From an uncultured Sphingomonadaceae bacterium (GTDB lineage Bacteria > Pseudomonadota > Alphaproteobacteria > Sphingomonadales > Sphingomonadaceae), in contig CANMFX010000002.1 in the NCBI GenBank assembly GCA_947497315.1, positions 310,001 through 374,000 on the forward strand: a DNA stretch of 64,000 bases, given 5' to 3'. Position numbers and translations under genes: made by a program. A model generated the notes under the pieces. It had not been told where the DNA came from, did no database searches, and was given only the letters and a program-made list of their open reading frames with translations. The number at the start of each line of letters is the position of its first letter. Position 1 is the stretch's first letter. Shown here one piece after another: positions 17,578 to 26,058 of this stretch.

Positions 17578-19362
17578 ATGCACGCATATCGCTCCCATAA
17601 CTGTTCACAGCTTCGCGCCGCCAATGTTGGTGAAGAAGTCCGCCTGTCCGGGTGGGTTCACAACGTTCGCGATCATGGCAATTTGCTCTTTGTCGACTTG
17701 CGTGATCATTTCGGTCTGACTCAGATTGTCAGCGAAGAAGGCAGCGATGCGTTCAAGCTGCTGGATTCGGCGCGAAAAGAATCGGTGATTACCGTCACCG
17801 GCAAGGTTGCGGCGCGCTCGGCAGAGACGGTTAACTCCAATCTCCCGACGGGCGAAGTTGAGCTAGTGGCCGAAGCAGTCGAAATGCAGGGGCCCGCGGA
17901 CGAATTGCCAATGCCGGTGTTCGGCGAACAGGAATATCCGGAAGATATCCGCTTGCGTTACCGTTTTCTCGACCTGCGGCGGGAAAAAGTCCACGCCAAT
18001 ATGATGCTGCGCTCCAAGGTGATTGCTTCGCTGCGCAACCGTATGGTTGAACAGGGCTTTACAGAGTTTCAGACCCCTATCCTGACCGCTTCATCTCCAG
18101 AAGGCGCGCGCGATTATCTGGTGCCGAGCCGCGTACATCCCGGCAAATTTTATGCGCTGCCACAGGCGCCACAGATGTTCAAACAGATGCTGATGGTCGC
18201 TGGCTTTGACCGCTATTTTCAGATTGCACCGTGCTTCCGCGATGAAGATGCCCGGGCGGATCGTTCTCCCGGTGAATTTTACCAGCTCGACCTTGAGATG
18301 AGTTTTGTAACGCAGGAAGATGTGTTCCAGGCGCTGGAACCGGTGCTGGCTGGCGTGTTTGAAGAATTTGCCAATGGCAAGTCGGTAACGCCTGCCGGCG
18401 AGTTTCCACGTATCCCTTACAAAGAGTCGATGCTGAAATATGGCTCGGACAAGCCCGATCTTCGTAACCCGATTATCATTCAGGACGTGTCGGATCACTT
18501 CAAAGGTTCCGGCTTTGGTCTGTTTGACAAGATCACCGCGTCCGGCGGTACCGTGCGTGCTTTTGTCGCGCCGGAAGCGGGCAAGAACAGCCGCAAATTC
18601 TTTGATGACATGAATAACTGGGCGCGCGGTGAAGGCTTTGCAGGTCTGGGTTACATCAACATGAAAGAAGGTTCTGCCGGCGGACCGATTGCCAAAAACC
18701 ATGGTGAAGAAGGCACGGCGAAATTGCTGGCTGATCTCGGTTGCGGCCCTGATGACGGTATATTCTTTGCCGCAGGCAAGGAAGCGGAAGCCGCGAAACT
18801 GGCCGGTGTCGCGCGTACCCGTGCAGCCGAACAGCTAGGCTTGATCAATGAGAGTGAATTTAAATTCTGCTGGGTCGTTGATTATCCGATGTATGAATAT
18901 GACGAGGAATTGAAGAAGCTTGACTTCTCGCATAACCCGTTCTCGATGCCGCAGGGCGAGATGGAGGCGTTGGAGAATAAAGACCCACTCGATATATTGG
19001 CGTGGCAATATGATATTGTCTGTAACGGTATCGAACTGTCCTCCGGCGCTATTCGGAACCATCGTCCCGATATCATGTACAAGGCATTTGAAATTGCCGG
19101 TTATGACAAAGCCTCGGTCGACAGCGAGTTTTCCGGCATGATCAACGCGCTGAAATATGGCGCTCCGCCGCATGGCGGTTCTGCGCCAGGTGTTGACAGG
19201 ATCGTGATGTTGCTGGCGGACGAGCCAAATATTCGTGAAGTTGTACTCTTTCCGATGAACCAGAAAGCGGAAGATTTGATGATGAGCGCGCCTAGCGGCG
19301 TTTCGCCCAAGCAGTTGCGTGAACTGCATATCCGTGTCGTGGAGCCGCCGAAAGAAGGATGA
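17578..19362 (+). CDS. aspS: Aspartyl-tRNA synthetase
   Basis: A 594-residue class II synthetase of the bacterial long type, including the GAD insertion. N-terminal OB-fold anticodon-binding segment: [20 protein letters not shown]. Motif 2 region: [19 protein letters not shown]. Motif 3: [14 protein letters not shown] near the C-terminus. Whether it charges tRNA-Asn as well (non-discriminating) cannot be decided here. The frame opens at 17524, but the ATG at 17578 gives the conserved N-terminus and has AAAGG upstream. Its stop overlaps the next gene as ATGA. Confidence 0.96.
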   Translation: MHAYRSHNCSQLRAANVGEEVRLSGWVHNVRDHGNLLFVDLRDHFGLTQIVSEEGSDAFKLLDSARKESVITVTGKVAARSAETVNSNLPTGEVELVAEAVEMQGPADELPMPVFGEQEYPEDIRLRYRFLDLRREKVHANMMLRSKVIASLRNRMVEQGFTEFQTPILTASSPEGARDYLVPSRVHPGKFYALPQAPQMFKQMLMVAGFDRYFQIAPCFRDEDARADRSPGEFYQLDLEMSFVTQEDVFQALEPVLAGVFEEFANGKSVTPAGEFPRIPYKESMLKYGSDKPDLRNPIIIQDVSDHFKGSGFGLFDKITASGGTVRAFVAPEAGKNSRKFFDDMNNWARGEGFAGLGYINMKEGSAGGPIAKNHGEEGTAKLLADLGCGPDDGIFFAAGKEAEAAKLAGVARTRAAEQLGLINESEFKFCWVVDYPMYEYDEELKKLDFSHNPFSMPQGEMEALENKDPLDILAWQYDIVCNGIELSSGAIRNHRPDIMYKAFEIAGYDKASVDSEFSGMINALKYGAPPHGGSAPGVDRIVMLLADEPNIREVVLFPMNQKAEDLMMSAPSGVSPKQLRELHIRVVEPPKEG

Positions 19363-20243
19363 ACGAAGCGGGGCAGCCAACGGAAAAGCGATTTCAACAG
19401 GGCGAAACGGATCTCTGCTATTTTGAGTGGGGCAATCCGGACGACCAGACGATCGTGATGGTCCACGCCACGGGCTTCCATGCGCGCTGTTGGGACAAGA
19501 CGATCGCTGCCTTGCCGTCTGGCTATCATGTCATCGCCGTTGATCAACGTGGCCATGGCCGGAGCGGTAAGCCCGACAGTCTGAGTGACTGGAGCTTGAT
19601 GGGCCGGGATGTCGGTGCGCTCGTTGCGGGGCTTGGCCTGGAAAATATCGTTGGGGTGGGGCACAGTATGGGTGCCCATGTGATTGTGCAAATCGCCGAT
19701 GTCATGCCAGAGCGGTTCGAACGGCTGGTGCTGGTTGATCCAACGATCACGGCGCCAGAGGTCTATGAAGACCCTCCGGCCTTGGCAGATATCAATCCCA
19801 ATCAGAACTCAGTGTCGCGGCGACGTAACAGCTGGGAGTCTCCAGAGGCGATGTTCTCCGCCTTCAAGGATCGTCACCCGTTCAGTCTTTGGCAGCCGGA
19901 TGTGCTGATGGACTATTGCCAATATGGTTTGCTCGCTGAGGATGATGGGGCCGGATATGTTCTGGCCTGTCCGCCCTATCTTGAAGCATCGGTCTATGAA
20001 GGCTTTCGGTCTGTTGATCCCTATCCCCTGGTAAAGCGGAACACATTGCCGGTCACCATCTTACGTGCGCAGTCGGCGGATGATGACGTCACAGCCGCGC
20101 GGGATTTCGCCAACAGTCCGACTTGGCCAAGCTTGGTGGATATATATCCAAATGCACAGGAAGTTCATATACCAGAGCTTTCACATTTCATGCCGATGCA
20201 GGATCCACGGCGGATTGCCAGCCATATCGCCGCCGGGGGCTGA
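19359..20243 (+). CDS. Alpha/beta hydrolase
   Basis: A 294-residue serine hydrolase of the alpha/beta fold. The nucleophile is S103 in GHSMG, and a late [11 protein letters not shown] supplies the histidine. The oxyanion region reads VHATGFHAR, with Ala-Thr where most members have Gly-x. No signal peptide, so cytosolic. Translation is coupled to aspS by an ATGA overlap, which suggests the pairing is a local operon arrangement and not a functional link. The substrate is not evident; esterases and haloperoxidase-like enzymes are all possible. Confidence 0.85.
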   Translation: MNEAGQPTEKRFQQGETDLCYFEWGNPDDQTIVMVHATGFHARCWDKTIAALPSGYHVIAVDQRGHGRSGKPDSLSDWSLMGRDVGALVAGLGLENIVGVGHSMGAHVIVQIADVMPERFERLVLVDPTITAPEVYEDPPALADINPNQNSVSRRRNSWESPEAMFSAFKDRHPFSLWQPDVLMDYCQYGLLAEDDGAGYVLACPPYLEASVYEGFRSVDPYPLVKRNTLPVTILRAQSADDDVTAARDFANSPTWPSLVDIYPNAQEVHIPELSHFMPMQDPRRIASHIAAGG

Positions 20244-20255
20244 TGTCTGATCTGC

Positions 20256-20287
20256 TTGTTCATTTAGTATGGTGTTTATATGAACAA
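20256..20287. promoter_or_regulatory. Inverted repeat, possible operator
   Basis: TTGTTCAT (20256-20263) and ATGAACAA (20280-20287) are perfect 8-bp arms separated by 16 AT-rich bases. It lies about 70 bases ahead of the next coding start. That spacing fits a dimeric repressor site on one DNA face. No regulator gene is adjacent, so the binding protein is unknown. Confidence 0.35.
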
Positions 20288-20353
20288 TCTCGTAATTGTC
20301 CGTTCACCTATGTTGGGATAAATCCGCAGTATGAATGACTTATAGGGGGCTAA

Positions 20354-21331
20354 ATGATGCGAATTCTGGCTATCAGAAAAATGGTTGCAGTCGGCGTGGC
20401 AGGGCTATGTCTGACCGCTACAGCACAAGCGGAAACTTTGCGCATTGACGGCCTTTATCCAGCCCGTGCTCCCAATATTGCCTCAATAAAGTCCATCGCA
20501 ATTGACCGCTTTGGCGGCAGCGACGGCACCGCGCTGGCTTTTGCCATTGAGGACAAGCTCAGCGACGTGGAAATTGATGGCGCGCCTTATTTCAAAATCA
20601 TGACGGGGCGTTCCGCCATCGACCCGGAAGCAACCTTGTCAGGCACTGCAACAGCTGGAATCGAAGAATATGAGACACGTGAATATCGGGAACGCTGTAT
20701 CGAGAGGGACGACAAGGGCAAATGCGAAAAGCGCAAAAGCATAAAGGTACCCTGCCTTAAACGCGTTATTGATTTTCAGGCAGAGATCCGCATGTCCCGT
20801 TTCAGCGATGGCCAGACCATTTACGCCGATCGTAAATCTGATGGCAATGAACAGACCGTTTGCGGCCGCAAAGAGAGTTTCTCCAGCAGTGAAGGCATCA
20901 TAAGCGGCATGATCAGTAGCGCCGCCCATGCAGTGCGCCGCGATCTGGCTCCGATAGAAAGGCGCGAAAATGTCCGCGTGTTTGAGAACCGCAAGGGTAT
21001 GGACAAGGCCACCGCCAAATTTTTTAAAGCGGCGGTGAAAATGACCAAAACGGATGAGCAGGAAGCCTGTCGCATGTGGGATCAAGCCGCAGCAAACAGC
21101 ATGTCGCATCGATCAATCGCCTTTAATCGCGGCCTATGTGCTGAAAAAGAGGGAGCGTTGGAAAAAGCCTTGAACCTTTATACCGAGGCAGGTCAATTGC
21201 CTGGTGGCAAAATCGAGATTGATCTAGCCATCCGCCGTGTAGAGGATCGTCAACGAGCTCTGGATGACTGGGATGTCCGCTATGCCAGTGCTGACGTCAA
21301 TGCAGTCGAGGTGCCTGTAAAGGCCGATTGA
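20354..21331 (+). CDS. Exported protein with cysteine motif and TPR-like C-terminus
   Basis: A 325-residue protein with a signal peptide (cleavage after TAQA, about residue 26). The centre holds a charged segment, CIERDDKGKCEKRKSIKVPC, whose three cysteines may pair or bind metal. It is followed by a region starting RVIDFQAEIRMSRFSDG. The last 110 residues are helical and resemble tetratricopeptide repeats (FFKAAVKM, then ACRMWDQAA, AFNRGLCAEKEG, ALNLYTEAG). I do not recognise a named family. An ATG two codons in is equally possible. It is transcribed alone. Confidence 0.65.
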   Translation: MMRILAIRKMVAVGVAGLCLTATAQAETLRIDGLYPARAPNIASIKSIAIDRFGGSDGTALAFAIEDKLSDVEIDGAPYFKIMTGRSAIDPEATLSGTATAGIEEYETREYRERCIERDDKGKCEKRKSIKVPCLKRVIDFQAEIRMSRFSDGQTIYADRKSDGNEQTVCGRKESFSSSEGIISGMISSAAHAVRRDLAPIERRENVRVFENRKGMDKATAKFFKAAVKMTKTDEQEACRMWDQAAANSMSHRSIAFNRGLCAEKEGALEKALNLYTEAGQLPGGKIEIDLAIRRVEDRQRALDDWDVRYASADVNAVEVPVKAD

Positions 21332-21446
21332 TCCAAACAGGGTTAACAGGTTGGTTCTTTTTCCGGGTCTATAGTATGTCGCCATTCTAACCCGTGCGAC
21401 TATCCGCTGCACATATCGGGCAGTGGCGAGATTATCGAGGCGATCC

Positions 21447-22235
21447 ATGAGCAAACATATCAAACTGTCAGACTATGAAGATGGCAAGGATTTTGACGGT
21501 GATTATTCCGATGCGCTGAAAGAATTGCAGGAGCGTCTGGCTCATGTTCATTTTGAGCATATCATTCACGGCAACCGAACGATTCTGGTTTTCGAAGGCT
21601 GGGATGCGGCCGGGAAGGGCGGTTGTATAAGACGGATGACGGCCGAATGGGATCCGCGCTATTTTGAGGTCTATCCCATTGGAGCTCCAACCAGGGAAGA
21701 GCGGGACCGCCATTTCCTTTGGCGCTTTTGGAAACGTCTGCCGGGCAGCAGAGAGATCGCAGTGTTCGACCGCAGCTGGTATGGCCGTGTTCTGGTAGAG
21801 CGGGTTGAAGGCTTTTGTAGCAAAGCCGACTGGAAGCGCGGCTATGATGAAATCAATGAATTTGAAGCGCAGCAAATTGATGGCGGTACCAACCTGATTA
21901 AATTGTTTTTTCACGTCACCCAGAAACAGCAGGACCGCCGCTTTGCCGATCGTCTGAACACGCCGGACAAGCGTTGGAAGATCACTAGGGATGATTTTCG
22001 TAACCGCTCCAAACGGGCGGATTATCTTGATGCGATGGAGGATATGTTCAAACAAACCGACACGCGCTGGGCACCGTGGAAAGTGGTAGACGGCAATGAC
22101 AAGAAAGCCGCGCGGATTGCAGCGATGACCTACGTCGCCGAAACACTGGAGGCAGCCTTGCCGGACGATTTGCCGGAAGCAGATCCGGAACTGGTGAAGC
22201 TCGCGGAAGAAGCATTTGGGTATAAGCCGGAATAA
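21447..22235 (+). CDS. ppk2: Polyphosphate kinase 2 family protein
   Basis: A 262-residue P-loop phosphotransferase that uses polyphosphate to phosphorylate nucleotides, or runs in reverse. Walker A: FEGWDAAGKGGCIRR, near residue 45. Walker B: FDRSWYGRVLVERVEGF, near 105. Lid: NTPDKRWKITRDDFRNRSK. Such single-domain PPK2 proteins are class I to III enzymes, and the exact class cannot be set by eye. Start at 21447 has CGAGG upstream. With ppk1 and ppx 6 kb away, this region holds three polyphosphate enzymes. Confidence 0.92.
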   Translation: MSKHIKLSDYEDGKDFDGDYSDALKELQERLAHVHFEHIIHGNRTILVFEGWDAAGKGGCIRRMTAEWDPRYFEVYPIGAPTREERDRHFLWRFWKRLPGSREIAVFDRSWYGRVLVERVEGFCSKADWKRGYDEINEFEAQQIDGGTNLIKLFFHVTQKQQDRRFADRLNTPDKRWKITRDDFRNRSKRADYLDAMEDMFKQTDTRWAPWKVVDGNDKKAARIAAMTYVAETLEAALPDDLPEADPELVKLAEEAFGYKPE

Positions 22236-22261
22236 CGAGCGCTATTCCGGGTTTCAGTAGC

Positions 22262-23044
22262 TTATGTACCCGGCTGGTTCACCGAACGGCGGTACAGGTG
22301 CCAGGTTGCGTGCCCCAGAACAGGGAGCACCACAAACAGTCCCAGAAAAAGCGGCAGCATGGCTACAAACAGAGCAATTGCGATCAGGGCAGCCCAGATC
22401 AGCATAACCAGCTTGTTTGATCGTACTGTTGCCAGGCTCACGATGATTGCGGTGATAAAGTCAACTTCACGATCGACCAACATCGGCAGGCTGACGACCG
22501 TAATCGCGTAAAAGGCGAGCGCCATCAGCGCGCCAACAATACTGCCGACCACCAGCATCGCAATACCTGCTGTCGTCCGAAACAGTTCTAGCGACTCTGA
22601 CCCGATGCCGGATTCTGCCAAAAAAATGGCGAAAATACCGTGTGCGACCATCAACCAGAAGGCGAACGCCACAAACAGGATCACGCCCATGCTTAATATT
22701 TGCTCATCGCCGCGCCCTCTGAGCGCTCCAAGGACAGCGCGCCAGCTCATCGGTGTGCCAGCTTCGCGCCGGCGGCTTACTTCATAAAGTCCCACAGCCA
22801 CAAAAGGTGCGAGCAGCGGGAAACCCGCCGCTAGCGGAACCAACCAGGCAATCTCACCCCGTTCAAAGAGGGCGAAATATAGAAACAATCCCGCGGCCAC
22901 ATAGATTGCCGCGAAAAAAAGTCCGAATACAGGATAAGCTCTGAAATCACGCCACCCCGCAGCAAGTGCAGCGCGCAGATCACTGACCGCAAGATCGCTT
23001 GCGACTGTTGCAGGCGCAATTTGAGCTTGATTGGCGGTGCTCAT
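22262..23044 (-). CDS. DUF2189 integral membrane protein
   Basis: A 260-residue protein. The N-terminal DLRAALAAGWRDFRAYPVFG and PLLAPFVAVGLYEVSRRREA segments match DUF2189. Five or six hydrophobic stretches follow, one near 50, 75, 130, 170 and 215. DUF2189 members are inner-membrane proteins of unknown function, sometimes described as cytochrome c oxidase-related without proof. It converges on ppk2 and is divergent from the PadR gene. Confidence 0.8.
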   Translation of the reverse strand: MSTANQAQIAPATVASDLAVSDLRAALAAGWRDFRAYPVFGLFFAAIYVAAGLFLYFALFERGEIAWLVPLAAGFPLLAPFVAVGLYEVSRRREAGTPMSWRAVLGALRGRGDEQILSMGVILFVAFAFWLMVAHGIFAIFLAESGIGSESLELFRTTAGIAMLVVGSIVGALMALAFYAITVVSLPMLVDREVDFITAIIVSLATVRSNKLVMLIWAALIAIALFVAMLPLFLGLFVVLPVLGHATWHLYRRSVNQPGT

Positions 23045-23205
23045 GACATTCCCTCCTCATGGAAACGTTAGACGATATTGCAACAAATCACCTGCTACAT
23101 CAAGTTTCGCCAATACGGCCAAACGGTGGAGCTCCATCCAGCGTCTGCTATGGGCGCAAATGGGGACCTTGCCATTCCTCCTGAAGCTGACGTTTTAAGG
23201 CACGC

Positions 23206-23240
23206 TTGACATTAAGTCGATATATATCGATATAATGTCA
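23206..23240 (+). promoter_or_regulatory. PadR promoter inside a 34-bp near-palindrome
   Basis: TTGACA (23206-23211) and TATAAT (23231-23236) are perfect -35 and -10 hexamers 19 bases apart. Both lie within a near-palindrome spanning 23207-23240: arms TGACATTA and TAATGTCA flank a perfect 14-bp core, TCGATATATATCGA. Only two base pairs mismatch. PadR proteins bind ATGT/ACAT palindromes, so this is probably the autoregulatory operator. The predicted transcription start falls on or within a few bases of the PadR ATG (23242), implying a leaderless mRNA. Confidence 0.7.
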
Positions 23241-23241
23241 T

Positions 23242-23550
23242 ATGCGAAAAACCAGATCACCTTCGAAAGCAACGCAACTGACCTTGACGGCACTTTTCGA
23301 TTCCGCACGAGGTATGCATGGATATGAGATAATGAAGATCGCTGGAATCAAGCCCGGCACGCTTTACCCCATGTTGGCCAGATTGGAAGATCAAGGCCTC
23401 CTTACTTCGGAATGGGAAAAGACTGGCGTTGAGGGGCGACCACCACGCCACGTTTACTGCCTGACCCAAGCCGGACGGACTTTTACGGCCAAACTGGTCG
23501 ATGATTGCCATTCAACCTCAACTCAAAAACTAAGCCCGAAGTCCACATGA
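23242..23550 (+). CDS. PadR-family transcriptional regulator
   Basis: A 102-residue winged-helix regulator. GMHGYEIMKIAGIKPGTLYP is the PadR recognition helix region, LARLEDQGLLTSEWE the second helix, and GRPPRHVYCLTQAGR the wing. The C-terminal dimerisation helix found in longer PadRs is short here. The start matches the usual MRxTRSPS N-terminus and has no ribosome site, consistent with a leaderless transcript. Its stop overlaps the next start as ATGA. It probably regulates its own operon through the palindromic promoter. Confidence 0.9.
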   Translation: MRKTRSPSKATQLTLTALFDSARGMHGYEIMKIAGIKPGTLYPMLARLEDQGLLTSEWEKTGVEGRPPRHVYCLTQAGRTFTAKLVDDCHSTSTQKLSPKST

Positions 23551-24656
23551 TATTATCGCTTTTACAGTCCTTGATTCAATTCCTTGTACCGAACCATCGC
23601 AGGGACTGGGGTCGCGCTATGCAAGCTGAGATTGCCAACATCAAATCACCGTTCACTGCCTTTTACTTCGCGATGGGATGTCTGCTGGCATGCTGCAGGT
23701 TTCGCCTGGAAAAAGGTAGTTTAACGTACAAATATTGGGAAAGCACAATGAAAGACAGATTTGCAATCTTATCAACAGTATCAGGATTAATCGCATGCAT
23801 GATTGGCTTGGCATATCTTAATCTTGCCGGCGCTCCCAATACAATGATTCTGGTGAACGGTGGAGCTATGATCATAGGACTGCTATTGGCGTTTGCGATC
23901 AGATTCTCACTACGAACAACCGAGAGCTTTTTGACGATATTGACTGTTGTCTGCTCTTTAATTTTGTTTGCCACAGCTGTTTTTGGATATGCGATTGCAG
24001 ATGCACGACGTTGGATCTTGATCGGACCATTTTTTGTCCAAACAAGCTCCATATTGTTGCCGCTGGTTGCAATAAGCTTTGCCAGAGTTCAAAATCCCTG
24101 GACAACATTGGCTGTTATATTTGCTGCACTGGCAATGGCAGCACAGCCTGACAGAGCGATGGCCGGAATGCTGTGTTTAGCCATCCTGGCTGTTGGTTGG
24201 ATGCGTGCGAGCAAGTGGACCGCCGGCGCAGCAGTTATTTGTACCATGACCTTTGCTGCAACCCTGTTGTTGCCCGACAATTTAACAGCAGTTCCTTATG
24301 TAGATCACATAATCTGGACTGCTTTTGAGATCAATTTGGCCGTTGGACTGGCTCTCTGGTTTGGATGCTTGTTGATTATAAGCCCGATACTATTTCTTTC
24401 AAAAACTGAACGGACAACCGGACACTATGTTTTTACGTCCTGCTGGTTTGCATTGATTGCTGCCGCGGCCATGGGAGCATATCCAACTCCGCTTGTTGGA
24501 TACGGTTCCAGCGCAATAATCGGATATTTCCTTAGTTTAACTTTGGTGTGTACCAAGCAGGAGTTGAGTGCAACAAAGGAACCAAAGAACCTGGGCGGAA
24601 CCGAGAAGAATGACTCGCAATTTAAAGCAAGCAAGATGTCTGCAGTGGGTGCTTAA
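23547..24656 (+). CDS. Membrane protein coupled to the PadR regulator
   Basis: A 369-residue integral membrane protein with about nine hydrophobic stretches after residue 70. The N-terminal LVPNHRRDWGRAMQAEI segment, then ACCRFRLEKG, recurs in uncharacterised membrane proteins found next to PadR genes. Lysine- and asparagine-rich codon use and the AT content of the second half differ somewhat from neighbours, a possible sign of transfer. The start at 23547 is set by the ATGA overlap. The membrane protein is the likely effector or target of the regulator; its function is unknown. Confidence 0.7.
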   Translation: MILSLLQSLIQFLVPNHRRDWGRAMQAEIANIKSPFTAFYFAMGCLLACCRFRLEKGSLTYKYWESTMKDRFAILSTVSGLIACMIGLAYLNLAGAPNTMILVNGGAMIIGLLLAFAIRFSLRTTESFLTILTVVCSLILFATAVFGYAIADARRWILIGPFFVQTSSILLPLVAISFARVQNPWTTLAVIFAALAMAAQPDRAMAGMLCLAILAVGWMRASKWTAGAAVICTMTFAATLLLPDNLTAVPYVDHIIWTAFEINLAVGLALWFGCLLIISPILFLSKTERTTGHYVFTSCWFALIAAAAMGAYPTPLVGYGSSAIIGYFLSLTLVCTKQELSATKEPKNLGGTEKNDSQFKASKMSAVGA

Positions 24657-24981
24657 AAGCGCTGAGAGTCCGTGAGCTTGAGTTGGTCCGCGAAACACAG
24701 ACTTGAGAATCTTTTGAAAGCTATTCCCGTCAGTCGATTTGTGACATCTATATCCGTAACTCTAAAAGCCCAAAAAAAGGCAAATTGAAGCGTCCGCTTT
24801 CCGGACAAAGCATCCATTGACATGACAAGCATTCCGGAACGACCGGGTCATCTCCTGTCAGCGTGTAGTTGACCGCCCAATCCCACAATCCAAACGGCTT
24901 GTCGCAATGAGACGGCCGCGATTTCTATGGTGCGGCACAAAGGTTTCAGGGGCAGTTGACTATCGGTGGAGAGGTTTTTTG
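24657..24981. other. Intergenic region with no clear gene
   Basis: This 325-base gap contains a 38-codon GTG frame from 24673 that I do not consider coding. It also has a short hairpin (GTCCG/CGGAC at 24792-24806) and two TTGAC hexamers, near 24817 and 24956, without matching -10 boxes. The upstream end follows the membrane protein gene and the downstream end carries a GGAGAGG ribosome site for the lipoprotein gene. Confidence 0.5.
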
Positions 24982-25440
24982 ATGCCCGATTTTCGATCTG
25001 TTCGTGCGGTTTCTATATTGGTCGCTACTGTTCTGGTTCTGTCGGCTTGTGCCCGGGGGGATGACCGTCCGTATGTGGGGGGCGGGCTTGACCGTGATCC
25101 GCTTGAAGCCCTGTGGCATTTGCGCGCCGGATTGAATGTTGCGGCGCTGAGCTGTCAGGGCAAGGGACGCAAATCGGTCAGAGACGCTTATCATCGTCTG
25201 CTATCAAAGCACCGAAGCGCGCTTGATCAGGCATATAAGGCCGAGGAGCAGAGGCACGGCAAGGTCGGCCTGGATCGACATCAGACCAGTCTCTACAATC
25301 GTTTTTCCAACCAGCGCAGGCCAGCGCGCTTTTGCAAGGCGGCGGCTTCGATAGCTGGGCGCGCCAATGGTATGGACAGTACTCGACTAACCAGCAATTC
25401 CCGAAAATTACTCGGTGAATTGCAATCCCATCTGCGTTAG
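24982..25440 (+). CDS. Small basic lipoprotein
   Basis: A 152-residue predicted lipoprotein with lipobox LSAC at about residue 22. The mature part reads PLEALWHLRAGLNVAALSCQ and later GLDRHQTSLYNRFSNQR, with conserved-looking cysteines in SCQGKG and RFCKAA. Similar unnamed lipoproteins occur across sphingomonads. The ATG at 24982 is preferred over the open frame upstream because GGAGAGG sits before it. Function unknown. Confidence 0.7.
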   Translation: MPDFRSVRAVSILVATVLVLSACARGDDRPYVGGGLDRDPLEALWHLRAGLNVAALSCQGKGRKSVRDAYHRLLSKHRSALDQAYKAEEQRHGKVGLDRHQTSLYNRFSNQRRPARFCKAAASIAGRANGMDSTRLTSNSRKLLGELQSHLR

Positions 25441-25454
25441 GGGTGTTGCGTCCG

Positions 25455-25499
25455 TCATCCCGAGTTTATTTGTCTTCGATAGCCGTTGGCTCAGGATGA
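25455..25499. repeat. Degenerate REP-like inverted repeat
   Basis: CATCCCGAG (25456-25464) and CTCAGGATG (25490-25498) pair with one mismatch. The arms resemble those of the element after ndk (CATCCTGAA/TTCAGGATG), but the spacer is longer, 25 bases. It is probably a decayed copy of a dispersed repeat. Confidence 0.4.
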
Positions 25500-25594
25500 T
25501 CTCGAGTTAGTTGCTCGGGCAACTGCCTATCACAAACTCGTATTTCCCTCAGCGGCACGCCGTGGCACTTTGACAGTCAAAGGAGTTCGCAACT

Positions 25595-26047
25595 ATGCAA
25601 ACTGATGCCGATACCGTCCAGACAGAGAAATATAGCGTTCCCTTTGTCGAGCGCACAGGCATGCAGCCGCTGGAGAAGCGGAAAGGCTATGTGAATATGC
25701 TGATGCCGCTTGCCGGGAATGAAAACCATGTCGGGGTGATGTATATGGGGGCTTTTACCGTACTGGCAGAGGCTGCGGCTGCGACGCCGGCAATTGATTT
25801 TCTCGACAAGAAACGCTTTTTCCCGATCATCAAGGATTTGTATGTCGATTTTCGCAAACCGGCGGGCAGCGATGTCACCGCTGAATATAGCCTGAGTGGG
25901 GAGGATATCGCGGCGTTGCAAGCTGATCTGGAACGCAAGGGGTCAGCCGGCTATCTAGCGGAAATGGAGATTAAGGACGCTGACGATGTAACAGTTGCCC
26001 ATGCGAAGGTAACGGTGAAGTTGCTTAGCCACGGATATAAGAAATAG
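25595..26047 (+). CDS. Hotdog-fold thioesterase-like protein
   Basis: A 150-residue protein resembling the YiiD_C/DUF4442 thioesterase fold: ENHVGVMYMGAFTVLAEAAA, then IIKDLYVDFRKPAGSDVTAE, then DADDVTVAHAKVTVKL. Members hydrolyse acyl-CoA or related thioesters. Catalytic residues vary and cannot be assigned confidently here. The cyclase gene starts 11 bases later, so the two probably share a transcript. GGAG precedes the start. Confidence 0.7.
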   Translation: MQTDADTVQTEKYSVPFVERTGMQPLEKRKGYVNMLMPLAGNENHVGVMYMGAFTVLAEAAAATPAIDFLDKKRFFPIIKDLYVDFRKPAGSDVTAEYSLSGEDIAALQADLERKGSAGYLAEMEIKDADDVTVAHAKVTVKLLSHGYKK

Positions 26048-26058
26048 GGAGAAAGAAT

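Noticed and set aside
22247-22273. CCGGGT/ACCCGG hairpin between ppk2 and DUF2189
   Set aside because: It overlaps the DUF2189 C-terminus and has no T-tract, so a terminator is not supported.
24673-24790. 38-codon GTG frame in the intergenic region
   Set aside because: No ribosome site, no recognisable motif and low-complexity lysine-rich end; not supported as a gene.
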